DNA of 64,000 nt from Plenodomus lindquistii (Eukaryota; Ascomycota; Dothideomycetes; Pleosporales; Leptosphaeriaceae), in assembly GCA_025504975.1 (NCBI GenBank), contig JANUWI010000008.1:248001-312000 (forward strand). Direction: 5' to 3'. The translations under genes and the position numbers were made by a program. Under the pieces are notes generated by a model that was given only the letters and a program-made list of their open reading frames with translations, had not been told where the DNA came from and searched no databases. Below, one piece after another: positions 9,603-21,137 of this stretch (position 1 is the stretch's first letter; every line of letters begins with the position of its first letter).

Positions 9603-12600
9603 TGTTGCAATTGCCTCTTATGAAGTGATCTTTTATTTTAGTTCCGTAGTGATATGATGATGTGAGTTGGGAAACCCCTGTCCCACTGTTCGAGGCACTG
9701 TATGGTAGCGTAGCGCGGGGAAACGACCATGATGTCACGAATTTCCCTACATCGCATCCGGGTCCAATTACGACACTAGTTGCATAACCGCATACACGCG
9801 CGTGAACTAATGGCCTGATAGCTCAATCCGACAGGAAGCAGATTTAGACAAGTTCTTCGGTGAATATACATTGTTTGGGTGAAGGGCAAGATTCGCAATG
9901 CAAATCCCTTTTATGAAGGGGTCTAGAATCATGAAAATCTCTTCATGGACAGAGAGATAAGGGGATGACCCAGTTATCCACTCTCCCTTCTGAAAATTGA
10001 GAGGGGATATATATATTCAAAACAATTCCCACATTCGAATTCGTTGCCGGGATGTTCTTCAGCACTTGCGTATATTTGTGGCCTGAACAGAGAAGCATGA
10101 GCGCCGATTGGCTCAAACAAACTAACAATTCTCCTAGCTGCGGCTATATGGATCCATGGTCGAGTTCTTGGAAACTTAGAAGTGTTCTTGAAATGCTCAA
10201 TCTGCTTTGCTGACAAGCTGTTGGCCCGATACGTGTCTTGGATGTGTGAGTCGTAGGTATCCCTTGACACACCGCAAGTATCCATTTACGCGTAGAGGAT
10301 GGCCAGGCCTACGAGAAGCCGGGACTCACATATTTTGATTCGCTGCCCGTTGCCCACCAGGGTGGCGAATACGCAGAGGTTATCGACATCACCAGGCGTA
10401 GGAGAAGTGGAGCACCGACAAGGACTGGGACAGCAAGTCTGTTTACTAGCCGCATAAGAGACCCTTGCTGCTCTCTGTCCTCTTCCTAGGCGCCATTATT
10501 GGTCGCAAGTCCCTTGTTGTTTGGGTAGACTCCCTCGTTGTTTGGGCAAACTTGCTTGTAGTTGTAACGCGAGTTTTTGGATATTTCCTAGCATCGTCTC
10601 CTGCAGCTTAGCGGAACTGACCAGCGATTTGTTGACTTTCGATGGGTAATTTGTGTGTTGTTGATGCGCCTATACTGTAAGGCGAGTTTGTACTTCTTGA
10701 CTTATTTTAGTAGTATTGGTAGTGAGGTCGCGCAGTATGCAGTCACGCTAGTAGCTGTAGATATTACCGCCTATCAAACTAGGCAATAAGTCTCGCAATC
10801 ATACTTGTCCACGGCGGCATGAACTTGCTTGAAATCCTACTTTGCGTCCTGGTCAAACAGCTCTTTCTTGTGTACATCCTTCTTTAGACTCTCTCCTGCA
10901 TCAAACTTGCGGAGCTGGTAGAATGATATCAGGTTGTATATTCGCACGACAGATATACGTCTCGGTGAAATGATGGGTGGTGCTGCGACCTAAAACAATC
11001 CACGCGTAGCACTCGGATGAGTGTGACCTACCTGTCGTGCATGCATGTCTGGTCGCAAGCAAAAGGTCAAATAACCGTCAAGCACGTGACATCAGAATGG
11101 GCGATGGATACATCCCTCAGTCTACCAGTGCTGAGGATTGCCATGCAGGCGTAACATGAACGCGAATCTGGTCGCTTGCAGTATACAGCATGGATGTATG
11201 CAGACGCACACGCATTCATGTCATTCAGAGTACTTGCCGCGCCCAACTCTGGAAATGCTGGACGAAGACTGACTGTGTGAGGGTGTTGCGCACAGGTGGC
11301 GATACTCACAATGCCAAGACATTGATCAGCCTCGTAGTTCAGCCATAAAAGTGGAGACTTGTAACTGGCCGTGTTGAACGATTATTTAGTTTAGTCAATA
11401 TCTGAAGACGGTATCGACTGCGATCAGTTGATTCGGTTGAAAGGGTTCTGGTATAAGGCCGAATGCTCGGCATGTCAGACGCAAAAAGGCATGTCTGTGC
11501 CGAACGGAGATGAACAGGAGGAGCAAGTGTCGACACAGCCTCACTGCAATGTGCATCGACTTGCCGCAGATCGTGTGTTGGGGTGCAACATCGACGGACG
11601 ATGATCCATGATAGAAGTATGTATCTTGGCCTTGCAAATAACAGGAACTCGTATCGACATTGAACATTTTGGACGCGACCAGAAACCTGCTTGCTGCATT
11701 GCGCTGGCAGACGTGCAGAGGAGTCGGGGACAAAAAGCTGCCGACGCGTGCCTGTCGATCGATCGATTGCTGGTGTTGGAGAAGCATGGAAAGTTGTACC
11801 AAGACATGACGCAGGAATTAGTGGCTGAAGAGGCAAGCCGTTACACCGTAGATGCAAGACAGGTTCGTGTTTGAACGGCTAGGTCTCCAGGTGGCTGCCC
11901 CATGACGGTGAGTGGGTAACGCGATGGTGGGTGGTGAGAGGAGTGGCCATTCGGAAGTTTTGCACATGGTCTGGCTCTGGCCGATGACGCACGAAGCCGC
12001 ATTGCAACCTTGATCACAGCGGCAGCCTGCAAAGCCGGCCCCCCGAATCAAGGTGAAGTGCTGTAAGCGACTGAGAGTGGCTGCAATGGGCTGGAGAGAA
12101 ACGGGATTGGTAGGACGAGATCAGCATGTATGTTGGCAACTTGGACCTAGTATTAGCGATGCTGAATCGCAGTCGATTGTTCATTGACAGTGGTCAAGAG
12201 TGATCAACAGAAGTCTGCTTGCACGTCCAAGAAGGGGTAGTCAGAGGGTTGCAGATCGCCTCGGTTGGGGAATCTTGGGCTGTTTGTGGTGCGGCCGAAG
12301 TTCCAGATGGCTGCGCCACCACTGCCCGGCTCGAGCCTTCGGCTTCTACACGGTAGGTGTAGAGTAGTCTAGGACGAGTTCCTTGCAGGCCATCGACGCT
12401 CAACGAGGGCCGCTGGCAGGTTTGTTGTCTTGCCACATGGCAGAGCCTTCAGGCGCTGTGGCGGGTCATGCAGTCGACGCCGGTTGCAGCGTTCCAGGTA
12501 GATGGCGCAGGCGGGCGGTGGGGACGGCGGGCGAGTGCATCGTTGCCGTGGCGCTCGTATGGCAGTCTGAGGGAGGGCGTGGTGGGTCTGGTGTCTGGTG

Positions 12601-13507
12601 GGCGTGGTGTGAGTGGCCGCGAACCAAGCCCGCCGCGTACACAGCCTCGATGGGTGCGTTGTGAGCCTGTGATGCCATGAGGCTGCTGCTGCCCGCCATG
12701 GTCCTGCTTGGACTTCCCGCAGAACTGATCGCTGCTCCGCCCTTTGCACCCACGGCACCTCAGCGTCGACTCGCCCCTACTGTGCACTCTACTCGACACG
12801 ACGTGGCAGAAGCCCGCCGACGCCCGCTGGAAGCCGCATCGATCAGCCGAGTGCCGCTGACTGCTGGCCGCGCATTTTTCGAGGTTTGCGACGCCCAGAG
12901 GCCCGTGTTCCTCCAGGCCCAGCCCGCTCTCTTCAGCCACAGCTTCGTTCCAACTCTCTGTCGTCGGTGACGCGGACCATCAAACATTCCGCAACCCTGC
13001 GCCGCCTGCCAATTCCGCGACAATCGTCTGCCAGCAGCACGTCCTGGACGAGCCCTCTGTCCTCGCCCAGAGCCACTGACCGCCTGCCTGTGGGCTGTTC
13101 GTCTGCCCACCCCGCCCGTCTGCGCGCTCGCGGAGACATCCGCCGCTTCTCAGCTTGCAGCCTCACACGCCGACACGCCGCTGGCCGCTAATCTTGTCGC
13201 ATTCCGCTTCGGCCGGCCTGTTGCTGGCGTCACAGGCACTGTCGCGACCACCGCGCCTGGCAGCACAGCTCCCCATTGCCAGCCCACTGCTGCACCTGCT
13301 GTCGTGCCTTGCGCATCCCTTGGCCATCTGCCCGTCTGGACTTCAGACGGTCATCGCCTTGGCTAGACCCGCATCTGCAACCGAGCGCGTCTGCGAGGCC
13401 TCCAGCTGCCCAGTCGCGCTGGCCCCTCGAGTTGCGCGTTGTGCCTGGAGTGCGCTGAGAGAGCATCTGGCATGAGCCGTGACTACGCAATCTGCAGCAA
13501 CTTCAAG
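9603..13507. other. Long gene-poor interval upstream of the zinc-finger gene
   Basis: About 4 kb without a convincing gene. At 10304-10489 a frame reads like the front of a small membrane protein (see findings) but has no start, and the hydrophobic continuation is in another phase. From about 12,300 the sequence turns GC-rich with many overlapping open frames on both strands; this is typical of a long promoter or untranslated leader, and none of the frames resembles a protein family. Confidence 0.5.
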
Positions 13508-13622
13508 GTTAGTGACATGTCGCGCCCGCCCGGTCGCCACTTCGACTATCCATGTCCGAGGGTGTCTGGGGTGGCCATGTCTTCGTTTGCCATGCCCAAG
13601 ACTTGCTAATGCGGCTCTGCAG
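13508..13622 (+). other. Probable 5' UTR intron of the zinc-finger gene
   Basis: CAAG|GTTAGT at 13508, a TGCTAATG branch-like element and CTGCAG ending at 13622 make a credible 115-nt intron 60 nt before the ATG. Inference from splice signals only. Confidence 0.5.
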
Positions 13623-13681
13623 ACATACATACCGTCTCGCCCATATAGCGAACGCCTGCTTCGCCACACCCACCGCCAATC

Positions 13682-15541
13682 ATGGCGGCTTCAACGCGAG
13701 CCATCACGCCCACTCACACGGGGCCTTTCGCTCCTCCAAACGGCCCTACCACCCCGGGCTCGACGACGCGCAATGCCCATGGCGGCGCAACCTTTGGTAC
13801 CCATCTCACCAAGTCACCGCGCGGGCTGTCACCGCGACTCTCCCCAGTACCGCTCACGGGAGCAGCCGCCATTGCTGACGAGCGCCGATACCGTGAACAG
13901 GCGGCCAGGCAAACGAGTCCTAATCCCGCTGTTACAGCGCTGCAGAGCCTAACTGCGAACAGCAGCCAGCCCATGAGCCGCCTTTCCGATGCGCCGCCTC
14001 CAACTCTTCCGCCCATGACCGCGCAGGCCGACAAGGCGACGAAACCATCTCTCATGATTCCAGAGCAGACTGGCGTCACAGGGGACACCATGCACACGAG
14101 TCCGGTCAGCCTGTCAAGTTTCGGAGACAGCGATGCGACTGCTGCACCGGGCGCTCCCACCATCGACGTCACGGCGGGCCCAGCCGCCAACTCCACACAG
14201 GACGGCGCGCCCCAGCAGCAGCCACAACAGCACCACCACCAACACCAGTTGATTGCGCCGAATCCAGGAGACAATCCAGGAAACCGCGCATTCACATTCC
14301 CCGGCCCAATGCCACTAGAGGACCCACGTGCGCCAGCTCGTCAAATGAGTCTCCCTGGCTATGGCCAGAATACTCCAAAGTCACCATCGACCAAGAGGCA
14401 CAAATGCCCGTACTGCTCGACCGACTTTACGCGACACCACAATCTCAAGAGTCATCTCTTGACGCACAGCCAAGAGAAGCCCTATGAATGTCCAACATGC
14501 CAAGCTCGTTTCCGTCGCCTACATGACTTGAAACGCCACACCAAACTGCATACTGGTGAACGTCCACATACTTGCTTCAAGTGTGGGCGCAGGTTTGCCC
14601 GTGGAGATGCCCTTGCACGACACAACAAGGGCCAAGGAGGCTGCGCGGGCCGCCGATCTAGTTTTGGTATGGATGGGGAGGACATGGGCGATGGCAAAGG
14701 CGGCGAGGGTATGGACGGCGTTGTATACACTGGAGAACCCGACGATGAGGATGAGTTAGACGACGAAGGCCGGCGTGTCAGTGAGCCTGCGCGAAAGAGG
14801 CAGAACACTGGCAACTCTGCGCAAGGTTCGTATCATCAGCACTCTAGTACCTACCCACCTATTGCTGCCAACCGAGCCTCGACTTTGCCCAGCACGTCTC
14901 GCCCATACTATCCGACACCGTCAACACAAGGGACTAACTTGTCGCCTAAAGCAGCGCCCTCGAGTATATCGTCTATTCACAACGCCAATCAGTCGAATGT
15001 GTTTGGACAAGTCGGCATGACTGAGAGCCCTAAACCACTCTCGCCCGGCCAGCAAGAGCATCGCCGTCTTGGGGCACCAGAAGCCAACATGCACGGATCA
15101 CGCTCTCCAAGTATTTCACAGCACATGTATGGTCGTGCGCGGGGAACGCCCCCTGTGCCTTTGGCACCACCTACCGCTAATGGTGCCCCTCATCTACCTT
15201 CATTACCTGGCTTGAATCCTTTGGCCTCTAAGCAAGGCTCAATAGGCGGTAAGACCAATGGGCCCAGCCTACTCCAAAATCAGGCGATGGCTGCGCCTGG
15301 ATCATCGTCACAGCCTGGTAGTATGTCGAGTCATGGCGGGAGCGGAAGCAGCATGCGCGATGTCATGGGCAACCAGGTCGATGTGTGGCAATACGTCCGC
15401 GACATCGAGGCCCGCATGGCACGCATGGAGAAGGAGCACAACGAAAGGATCTCGACATTACAAAACGAGATCACTACGCTACGTGCTCAGCTGGCACAGC
15501 AGCACGTTAACAACACACAAGCTCAGCAACAAGGACACTAG
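13682..15541 (+). CDS. C2H2 zinc-finger transcription factor
   Basis: Single exon, 619 aa, ATG at 13682 in context ATCATGG. Residues about 240-325 hold three C2H2 fingers: CPYCSTDFTRHHNLKSHLLTH, a second beginning YECPTCQARFRRLHDLKRH, and a third HTCFKCGRRFARGDALARH followed by a GQGGC motif, linked by TGERP/QEKP-type linkers. This binds DNA in the nucleus. The N-terminal 200 residues are Ser/Thr/Pro-rich with poly-Gln/His (QQQPQQHHHQHQ), an activation-domain-like composition. An acidic patch (DDEDELDDEG) follows the fingers. The C-terminus (residues about 560-605: VRDIEARMARMEKEH and on) is a predicted coiled coil, suggesting dimerisation. The HNKGQGGC element after the third finger occurs in a group of Pezizomycotina regulators whose name I cannot assign safely. 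A long GC-rich leader with a 5' UTR intron suggests post-transcriptional control. Confidence 0.88.
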   Translation: MAASTRAITPTHTGPFAPPNGPTTPGSTTRNAHGGATFGTHLTKSPRGLSPRLSPVPLTGAAAIADERRYREQAARQTSPNPAVTALQSLTANSSQPMSRLSDAPPPTLPPMTAQADKATKPSLMIPEQTGVTGDTMHTSPVSLSSFGDSDATAAPGAPTIDVTAGPAANSTQDGAPQQQPQQHHHQHQLIAPNPGDNPGNRAFTFPGPMPLEDPRAPARQMSLPGYGQNTPKSPSTKRHKCPYCSTDFTRHHNLKSHLLTHSQEKPYECPTCQARFRRLHDLKRHTKLHTGERPHTCFKCGRRFARGDALARHNKGQGGCAGRRSSFGMDGEDMGDGKGGEGMDGVVYTGEPDDEDELDDEGRRVSEPARKRQNTGNSAQGSYHQHSSTYPPIAANRASTLPSTSRPYYPTPSTQGTNLSPKAAPSSISSIHNANQSNVFGQVGMTESPKPLSPGQQEHRRLGAPEANMHGSRSPSISQHMYGRARGTPPVPLAPPTANGAPHLPSLPGLNPLASKQGSIGGKTNGPSLLQNQAMAAPGSSSQPGSMSSHGGSGSSMRDVMGNQVDVWQYVRDIEARMARMEKEHNERISTLQNEITTLRAQLAQQHVNNTQAQQQGH

Positions 15542-16797
15542 AAGATGGTTGACTGACTGCTACTGGAGACGATCAAAAACACGACCAAACGATACATACC
15601 CAATACATGCAGCGTTGAAAAGACTTCAACAGCTCGCCTTAGATGACGAAGCTTGATTTTGGCATTGAGCAGCCAAGGAGGCAAAGGAGTTGTCGGCGTT
15701 ATATAAGTAGATGGATACTTTTGAAGGAGACGGAAGGATGTATTTCCAGCTTTTACAGGGCCGATGGGTAGACTGACGAGCAACATTCGGCTTGCTACAT
15801 GCGCCCTTTTTTATTTTCAACTCTACTACGGATCAAGATACGTTCAGATGATATACCCATGGTACAGTGTCTCTATTAATTCTGTCCAAGTTCTGTCGCT
15901 ACGGCTATTGTCCCCTTTGCGCCTATACCATTCGACATGATTGTAAATTAGCACGCCGCGGATTTTTCGTTTAGCATGATGTTGGACAATTTGTTTTCCA
16001 AAACTTTGGTGTCTTGGTTGAGGAAGGGGGACATGGTGCACAAGACTGAATGGGCTTTGGCCGGCTGCACCGCATTATTTATACTTTGTTTCTCTTCTTT
16101 CAAGCTATTCGCGCGATACCTTTTCGGTACGGACTGGGATTGTTCATGATAGCTTATGCTTGAATGGAAATATTGAATCGAGTGCGCCAAGCCTGTTTCT
16201 TGAGGCCCAATTCGGACCGCGCGAGTGACAGACGCCCAAGAGCAAGAGGAACGCCGTTGAGAGTTCTACTTTGAAGACGAAAGATTGGGCTGTAGTGAAT
16301 TGGTTCCAAGCTGCGAAGATTGCTGGGGAAAACAATTGACAGTTCACGTGGTAATATGGTATACATGCCGGGTAGTGTATGCTTGGGTGGGAGTGACTAG
16401 GCTGAAACTGGGCGGCACTTTACACGTCAGAGCACTAGCACAAGCAAGACCGCAGACCTGCAACTTGCAACTTGCAACCCACCTACCGACCCTACGACAG
16501 CCTCCCTTGGCCGGCGCCCTGCTGCAAACACCCCCCTTCTTGCGCCCTCGGCTCGCCGTCCCCCGCGCGACCCCTCACGACCAGCCTGAACCCGCGGCGC
16601 AGATGCATGGCGGCCTGCCTTGCTGATAGGCGCAACCGCGCGACGTGCCCGCTGAAGACGCCCAATCGAAGAGGCCCATAGCCGCGCTCGAGTGATCTGG
16701 CCCGCAGCAGCTTGCCCAGCTTTGCGGCACCACACCGTCACGTCACCCGCAAGCAAGCAGGACGAGAGCAGCTGTCCCCCGCCGGCCGCCCACCGCC
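15542..16797. other. Intergenic: 3' UTR of zinc-finger gene and GC-rich leader of next gene
   Basis: AT-richer sequence at 15,650-16,350, then a GC-rich pyrimidine-biased stretch from about 16,430 to the ATG at 16798 that looks like leader. No gene seen. Confidence 0.5.
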
Positions 16798-19542
16798 ATG
16801 TCGAGCCCCTCCGACTCGCACCGCCGCCGCAAGAAGGACCCCGACCGCGAGCGCACCAGCCCCAAGATCAAAGACCGCGACCGCGACCGCGACCGCGACA
16901 AGGACAAGGACCGCGACCGAGAGCACCGCAAGAGCACCAAGCCGCGCAAAACCCGCTCGTCGGGCTCTAAGGAGGACGTCAACGAGGGCGGCAGTAGTCT
17001 GCGGGAGCGCCCGTCGACGGAACGCACCCGCACCTCGTCGTCGTCGCAGTCGCAGTCGCATTCGCAGGCGCAGGCGCAGTCGACCAAGTCGCACAAAATG
17101 GCCGTCGTGCCCGAAATGGAGCGCCGCGGCTCGCTGGGGTCCAACAACACGTCGCGCGTCAGCCTGCCCTATCCCACCATGTCCAAGACATACGCAAAAG
17201 AGAGCATCTACGCCAGGGACGACTCGGAGAAGCGCAAGTCGACCATGAGCACCGACACCACCGACAGCGAAGCCACCAGAATGGCTGCCGGCACCGATGC
17301 ATACAACATCCCCCCACCGCCAGCGCGCGTCGCTCCCACACCCCCGCGGCCGCCCCCCAGTCCGCCGCTCGGGGCTGACCTCAGGAAGCAAGCCAGCGCA
17401 AACAGCATACGCCGCAGGGATTCGGACGCCATGCACAGGGAGATGCAGGCCGGCAGGAGGAGTGTCGACAGCAGCACCCACGTCACATCCAACGCAGGCC
17501 CCCGCATCGCATCTCGCTCCAGCATACGTGAGGAAGACGCATACGACATGACCGACCTCACCTCGACCACAAACTCGCAGCCCAGCACCATTCGCGCCAA
17601 ATCGCCCCAGCTGGCACCCAGGACCAAGACGTCAAGCCCGTCGAATGCTCGTCCACCAGGAAGATCATCCACGCCAGTCAAGATGAAGACTCGGGCGCCG
17701 TCAGAGTACACAATCGACTCGGACACCACCTCTGTGCCCCCCGACCACAACACCCAAATACGAGCAAGCTCGCCAGACGAGTCCGAAATATCACAATCAT
17801 CCATAGTTGACTCCTCACCGCGCACACCCACTCAACACTCTGTACTGCCATCGCTAGTGTCGTCTGTAAAAGATGGGCAATCCACCATCGACATGATGAC
17901 GGACCCCATGTCACGGACGCAGTCAGTAGATACCACATACTCGGAACAAGCCCCCATGACACCACCGCCTCCGCCACCCCCACCAGCCATGATGATGGAA
18001 GCGCCTCGAGTCGACTATCTGCTGCAGAATGGTGGATTGGCCAAGGCAATACCACGAAGTCTCTTGGCAGCTATCGATGGCGTGCCTGCATCAGCGTACT
18101 CACAGTATACCACTCCAAGGCTATCTGGAGCCCAAGCTCACGATGTTCGCACTTTCTTCAAGCCCTTGCAGAACGTGCTCAACAGCTACAACACAGTCAT
18201 GGACACCAGTGGCTCACTCGCTGTAGCAACAGGCTACAAGTCAGTAGCACGGCGACTCCTGGACAGACTCGAAAATGTCTTTGCACGCAACATCTCCTCT
18301 GAACATTGCCAATGCATGATGTGTTTTGACCACCCCATCCCCGAAGACTCCGCTGGTGTTAACTGGGGCGAAATCCTCGAACTTGTCTCCGGTCGCTGTG
18401 AACTTCCTACATGGCCTCCCTATGACGATGGTCCGGGTCCAGGTCTGGGAATATCTTCTCAGCTTGAAGACCCCTGTCAAAGGATTGATGTCGATGTTCC
18501 TGAGCAATACCGTGAACATTACGAGAAGCAATCCAAAAAGACCAAAGTAGCAGTCCAATCCTGGCTCTCGGACCAGCAAGAGAACGTGCCGGAAGATGCA
18601 GACGACGAGACCCTAACTTTCATCATGCTAACTCGCCTCGAGCAGCCCCAACGGCCGCTTTTCTACGCTCTTCTTTGGGGCTTGGATAAGCTCCCTAACC
18701 CACGAACTCAAAAGCCTGACACTGGCATTCCTCCCTACCTGGCCAAGGCAGGCCTGGCGTTACAGAGATTGTACAGATTGTTCAACCCACCAAGGAACCA
18801 ACTAGTAGTAATGTACTTGATCCGCCACCCAGCCATGCACAACATGCTCGCCACCCTCGCCGCCGTCACAAAACACGAATGGGACATCCTCGTCTCCGGC
18901 CGCTTCGACGGCTTCCTCTGGTCCGGCATGGAAGACATGGGCGACATCAACACCACCCCTCCCCGGACCGCCTCGCGCGCAGGCCAAATCCCCCCAACAG
19001 ACGGCCCCCAACGATTCGCCTCACCCCTCCCAAACGGCGCGGGGAACCGCTTCAACACCTTTAGCCCCTCCCCAATATCCCGACCCGGCAGCACACGTCC
19101 CGGCAGCGTCCGGCCCCCTGGCGGCGCCCCCGTACAAATCGACGAAGAAACCGAAATCGCCGTGCTCGCCGAAATAGAACGCGAGATCTACCTCGGCATG
19201 GAAGCCATGGAAGACGCCTTCGAGCAACTACACAACCAAGCCGAAGCCGTACGACGACGTCTCCGCGAACGTGCAGCAGCTTTATCCATGGTCGCCCAGC
19301 AACGACGCGGTGACGGTGTGGATGAAGTGGGTGTGCGTATGGGCACGCCGAGTATGAGGGGTGATCCGGATGAGGGACTTGCGACGGATGATGGGAGGAG
19401 TGAGATTGGGCCTGATGATAGCGCGAGTAATGTTAGTCATAATCGGAGGAGGAAGGCGCATAGGGCGAGGGAGAGGAGGACGCCTGCGCCGGTGGAGGAG
19501 GAGAGTGAGGGGGAGGATGAGAGGCCTAGACGACGGCGATAG
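16798..19542 (+). CDS. Conserved fungal protein of unknown function with Arg-Asp repeat N-terminus
   Basis: Single exon, 914 aa, ATG at 16798 (GCCATGT). Residues 8-55 are highly charged, with RD/KD dipeptide runs (DRDRDRDRDKDKDRDRE) from a GACCGC repeat; a Ser/Gln-rich stretch follows. Residues 60-390 are low-complexity and probably disordered, ending in a polyproline run (TPPPPPPPPAMM). Residues about 400-740 form the only folded-looking part: DYLLQNGGLAKAIPRSLLAA, a Cys-rich HCQCMMCFDHP segment and a long helical region with WDILVSGRFDGFLWSG. A helical segment (EIAVLAEIEREIYLGMEAME) and a basic tail (RRRKAHRARERR) close the protein. I recognise the core as a widely shared Pezizomycotina protein but know no established function. 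RD/KD-rich ends occur in RNA-processing proteins, which is only a hint. Confidence 0.75.
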   Translation: MSSPSDSHRRRKKDPDRERTSPKIKDRDRDRDRDKDKDRDREHRKSTKPRKTRSSGSKEDVNEGGSSLRERPSTERTRTSSSSQSQSHSQAQAQSTKSHKMAVVPEMERRGSLGSNNTSRVSLPYPTMSKTYAKESIYARDDSEKRKSTMSTDTTDSEATRMAAGTDAYNIPPPPARVAPTPPRPPPSPPLGADLRKQASANSIRRRDSDAMHREMQAGRRSVDSSTHVTSNAGPRIASRSSIREEDAYDMTDLTSTTNSQPSTIRAKSPQLAPRTKTSSPSNARPPGRSSTPVKMKTRAPSEYTIDSDTTSVPPDHNTQIRASSPDESEISQSSIVDSSPRTPTQHSVLPSLVSSVKDGQSTIDMMTDPMSRTQSVDTTYSEQAPMTPPPPPPPPAMMMEAPRVDYLLQNGGLAKAIPRSLLAAIDGVPASAYSQYTTPRLSGAQAHDVRTFFKPLQNVLNSYNTVMDTSGSLAVATGYKSVARRLLDRLENVFARNISSEHCQCMMCFDHPIPEDSAGVNWGEILELVSGRCELPTWPPYDDGPGPGLGISSQLEDPCQRIDVDVPEQYREHYEKQSKKTKVAVQSWLSDQQENVPEDADDETLTFIMLTRLEQPQRPLFYALLWGLDKLPNPRTQKPDTGIPPYLAKAGLALQRLYRLFNPPRNQLVVMYLIRHPAMHNMLATLAAVTKHEWDILVSGRFDGFLWSGMEDMGDINTTPPRTASRAGQIPPTDGPQRFASPLPNGAGNRFNTFSPSPISRPGSTRPGSVRPPGGAPVQIDEETEIAVLAEIEREIYLGMEAMEDAFEQLHNQAEAVRRRLRERAAALSMVAQQRRGDGVDEVGVRMGTPSMRGDPDEGLATDDGRSEIGPDDSASNVSHNRRRKAHRARERRTPAPVEEESEGEDERPRRRR
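16873..16920 (+). repeat. GACCGC/GACAAG coding repeat
   Basis: Four GACCGC units followed by GACAAG and GACCGC variants; encodes the Arg-Asp/Lys-Asp run of the 914-aa protein. Length variation between strains is likely. Confidence 0.8.
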
Positions 19543-21137
19543 GGGCTTGTGTTTGTGAGGGGATTAGAGAAGGAAGATGGAGGAAACTGGAGGAGTTGAG
19601 GAAGTGCTACGTGGGGAGAGGTGTAGTGGAGTACACTGTGTTTTGTAGCCGTTTTTTCTTTTTTTTTTCTCTCTGACGACTTTGACTTTTTAACTTGAAG
19701 CATTGCGGTATTTTGCGTACTTGACGGGAATCATGATATCAACAACACAACCCACTGTATCTGGGGCGAAACTTTTTTTTTACACAAAATTCAAACGGCC
19801 GACTTTTATTCTTCAGAAGATATGGATATCCAACATTGAGCATGTGCGAGAAAACAAAGCGAATGGATGAGAAAATCATCTGGGTAAGGTGTTGCGAGGA
19901 CTTGGATTGTGTGATGTGGTATTGTTGTTGTGACAAGGGTTGTGCTGGATAAACGGTATGTATACCAATGCTCTTTCTGAGGTCTGATTATAATGTGCTA
20001 TTGTAACACTCAAGTCCGTTACAAAGTCGTCTACAGGTTATTTGTATACTCTGCGCTTGATAACAAATACACTTTAGTTATGTTCAACTTACTCGTCGGC
20101 GCCTCATTTCGTTATAGACTGAGGTTTCATGCTGTTTTGCTGTAGTGTGTGTGGACTTGAGCCTCTTGGTAGGCAGCATTAATGTTACCCCGCGTGCACC
20201 ACTTCGCAGCTTTGGATGCAGCAGACACGACACGATTCATTGGTAGTGGGGCAGGCAAATGACATGGGCTATATTTCACCATGGAACAATGGCTGGGTCA
20301 TGTCTTTGGAAATGAGATTGCGGTTACGAATGGTTCGCGGTAGTGGCAGTGTTGTTCACGCGGGATCCCTGCACGCTCGACGCGCCGACATGCCAGTCCC
20401 ACCATGACAACGGATAGCAGCAGCAGCAGCAGCAATAAACACCAGAGGCCGTGCTGACTGCTGCTTGACGACTCCCGCATTCGGCCAGCACATACTCGAG
20501 CCTTTCCCTTGCCATTGGGCGATAGACGACGGCCATTCGCGCCCAAGGACCGAGCGCCTGTCCAGCATCTCCGCCTGCGTTTCGTCATTCGTTGTTGCCC
20601 TCGCAATCTGTGTTTACGAAACAAGAAGACGGCGCCCCTCACACGCAAGCCTCGAGGGCCGTTGTCCAGGCCGGCAATACCGCAGCGCGTGCAATCGAGG
20701 TGAAAGACAGACTGCTTTGTTTCTAGATCGTCCTGCATTTGTGCAGAGCCTCCAACAAGGGATCACTCTTCTCTTGCGCGCCTTCTTGGGATACTCAGTA
20801 CCACTGCCACGATTGACCCACGATCGACCACACAACGCATCGACTCGCTCATTCATTCGCGCTTATCCTCAACCCACTGGGCTGCATTGCAGGCGACCAC
20901 GGCACGGTCACGGTCACGCTCGCGCCCCATTACATCCTTCGCTTTCCCCGTGGGGTAACCTCGATACACACTCTCTCCGCCGCCTCTCCACCTTTCCAGT
21001 AGGCTTCGCAACACAGGCGCCCGACTGTACCAACCGCCCCCACTCGTCGCACATACCGCCTATCGACCATCGCGCCCGCACCGCCCTGCTACACCGCTTC
21101 ACTCTCGCAGCACGCAGGATCAAGGCACGCCACCACC
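19543..21137. other. Intergenic: 3' UTR of the 914-aa gene and long leader of the kinase gene
   Basis: A T/C-rich run lies at about 19,654-19,674. From about 20,400 the sequence is GC-rich and contains an 825-nt open frame (20465-21289) that overlaps the kinase start in another phase; it has no family resemblance and is treated as leader. An AGC repeat lies at 20416-20434. Confidence 0.5.
20416..20434. repeat. AGC trinucleotide microsatellite
   Basis: Six AGC units in the untranslated region upstream of the kinase gene. Confidence 0.85.

Noticed and set aside
11339..11857. Several overlapping minus-strand frames in the 4 kb gap
   Set aside because: Three frames are open at once with no family resemblance, which points to chance in a low-stop region.
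13714..14295. 193-codon minus-strand frame opposite the zinc-finger gene
   Set aside because: Mirror frame of a Pro/Ala/Gln-rich coding region.
16712..17481. Large open frames on both strands overlapping the 914-aa gene
   Set aside because: They are Arg/Pro/Ala- or Val/Gly-rich mirror frames of the GC-rich RD-repeat coding region and lack family resemblance.
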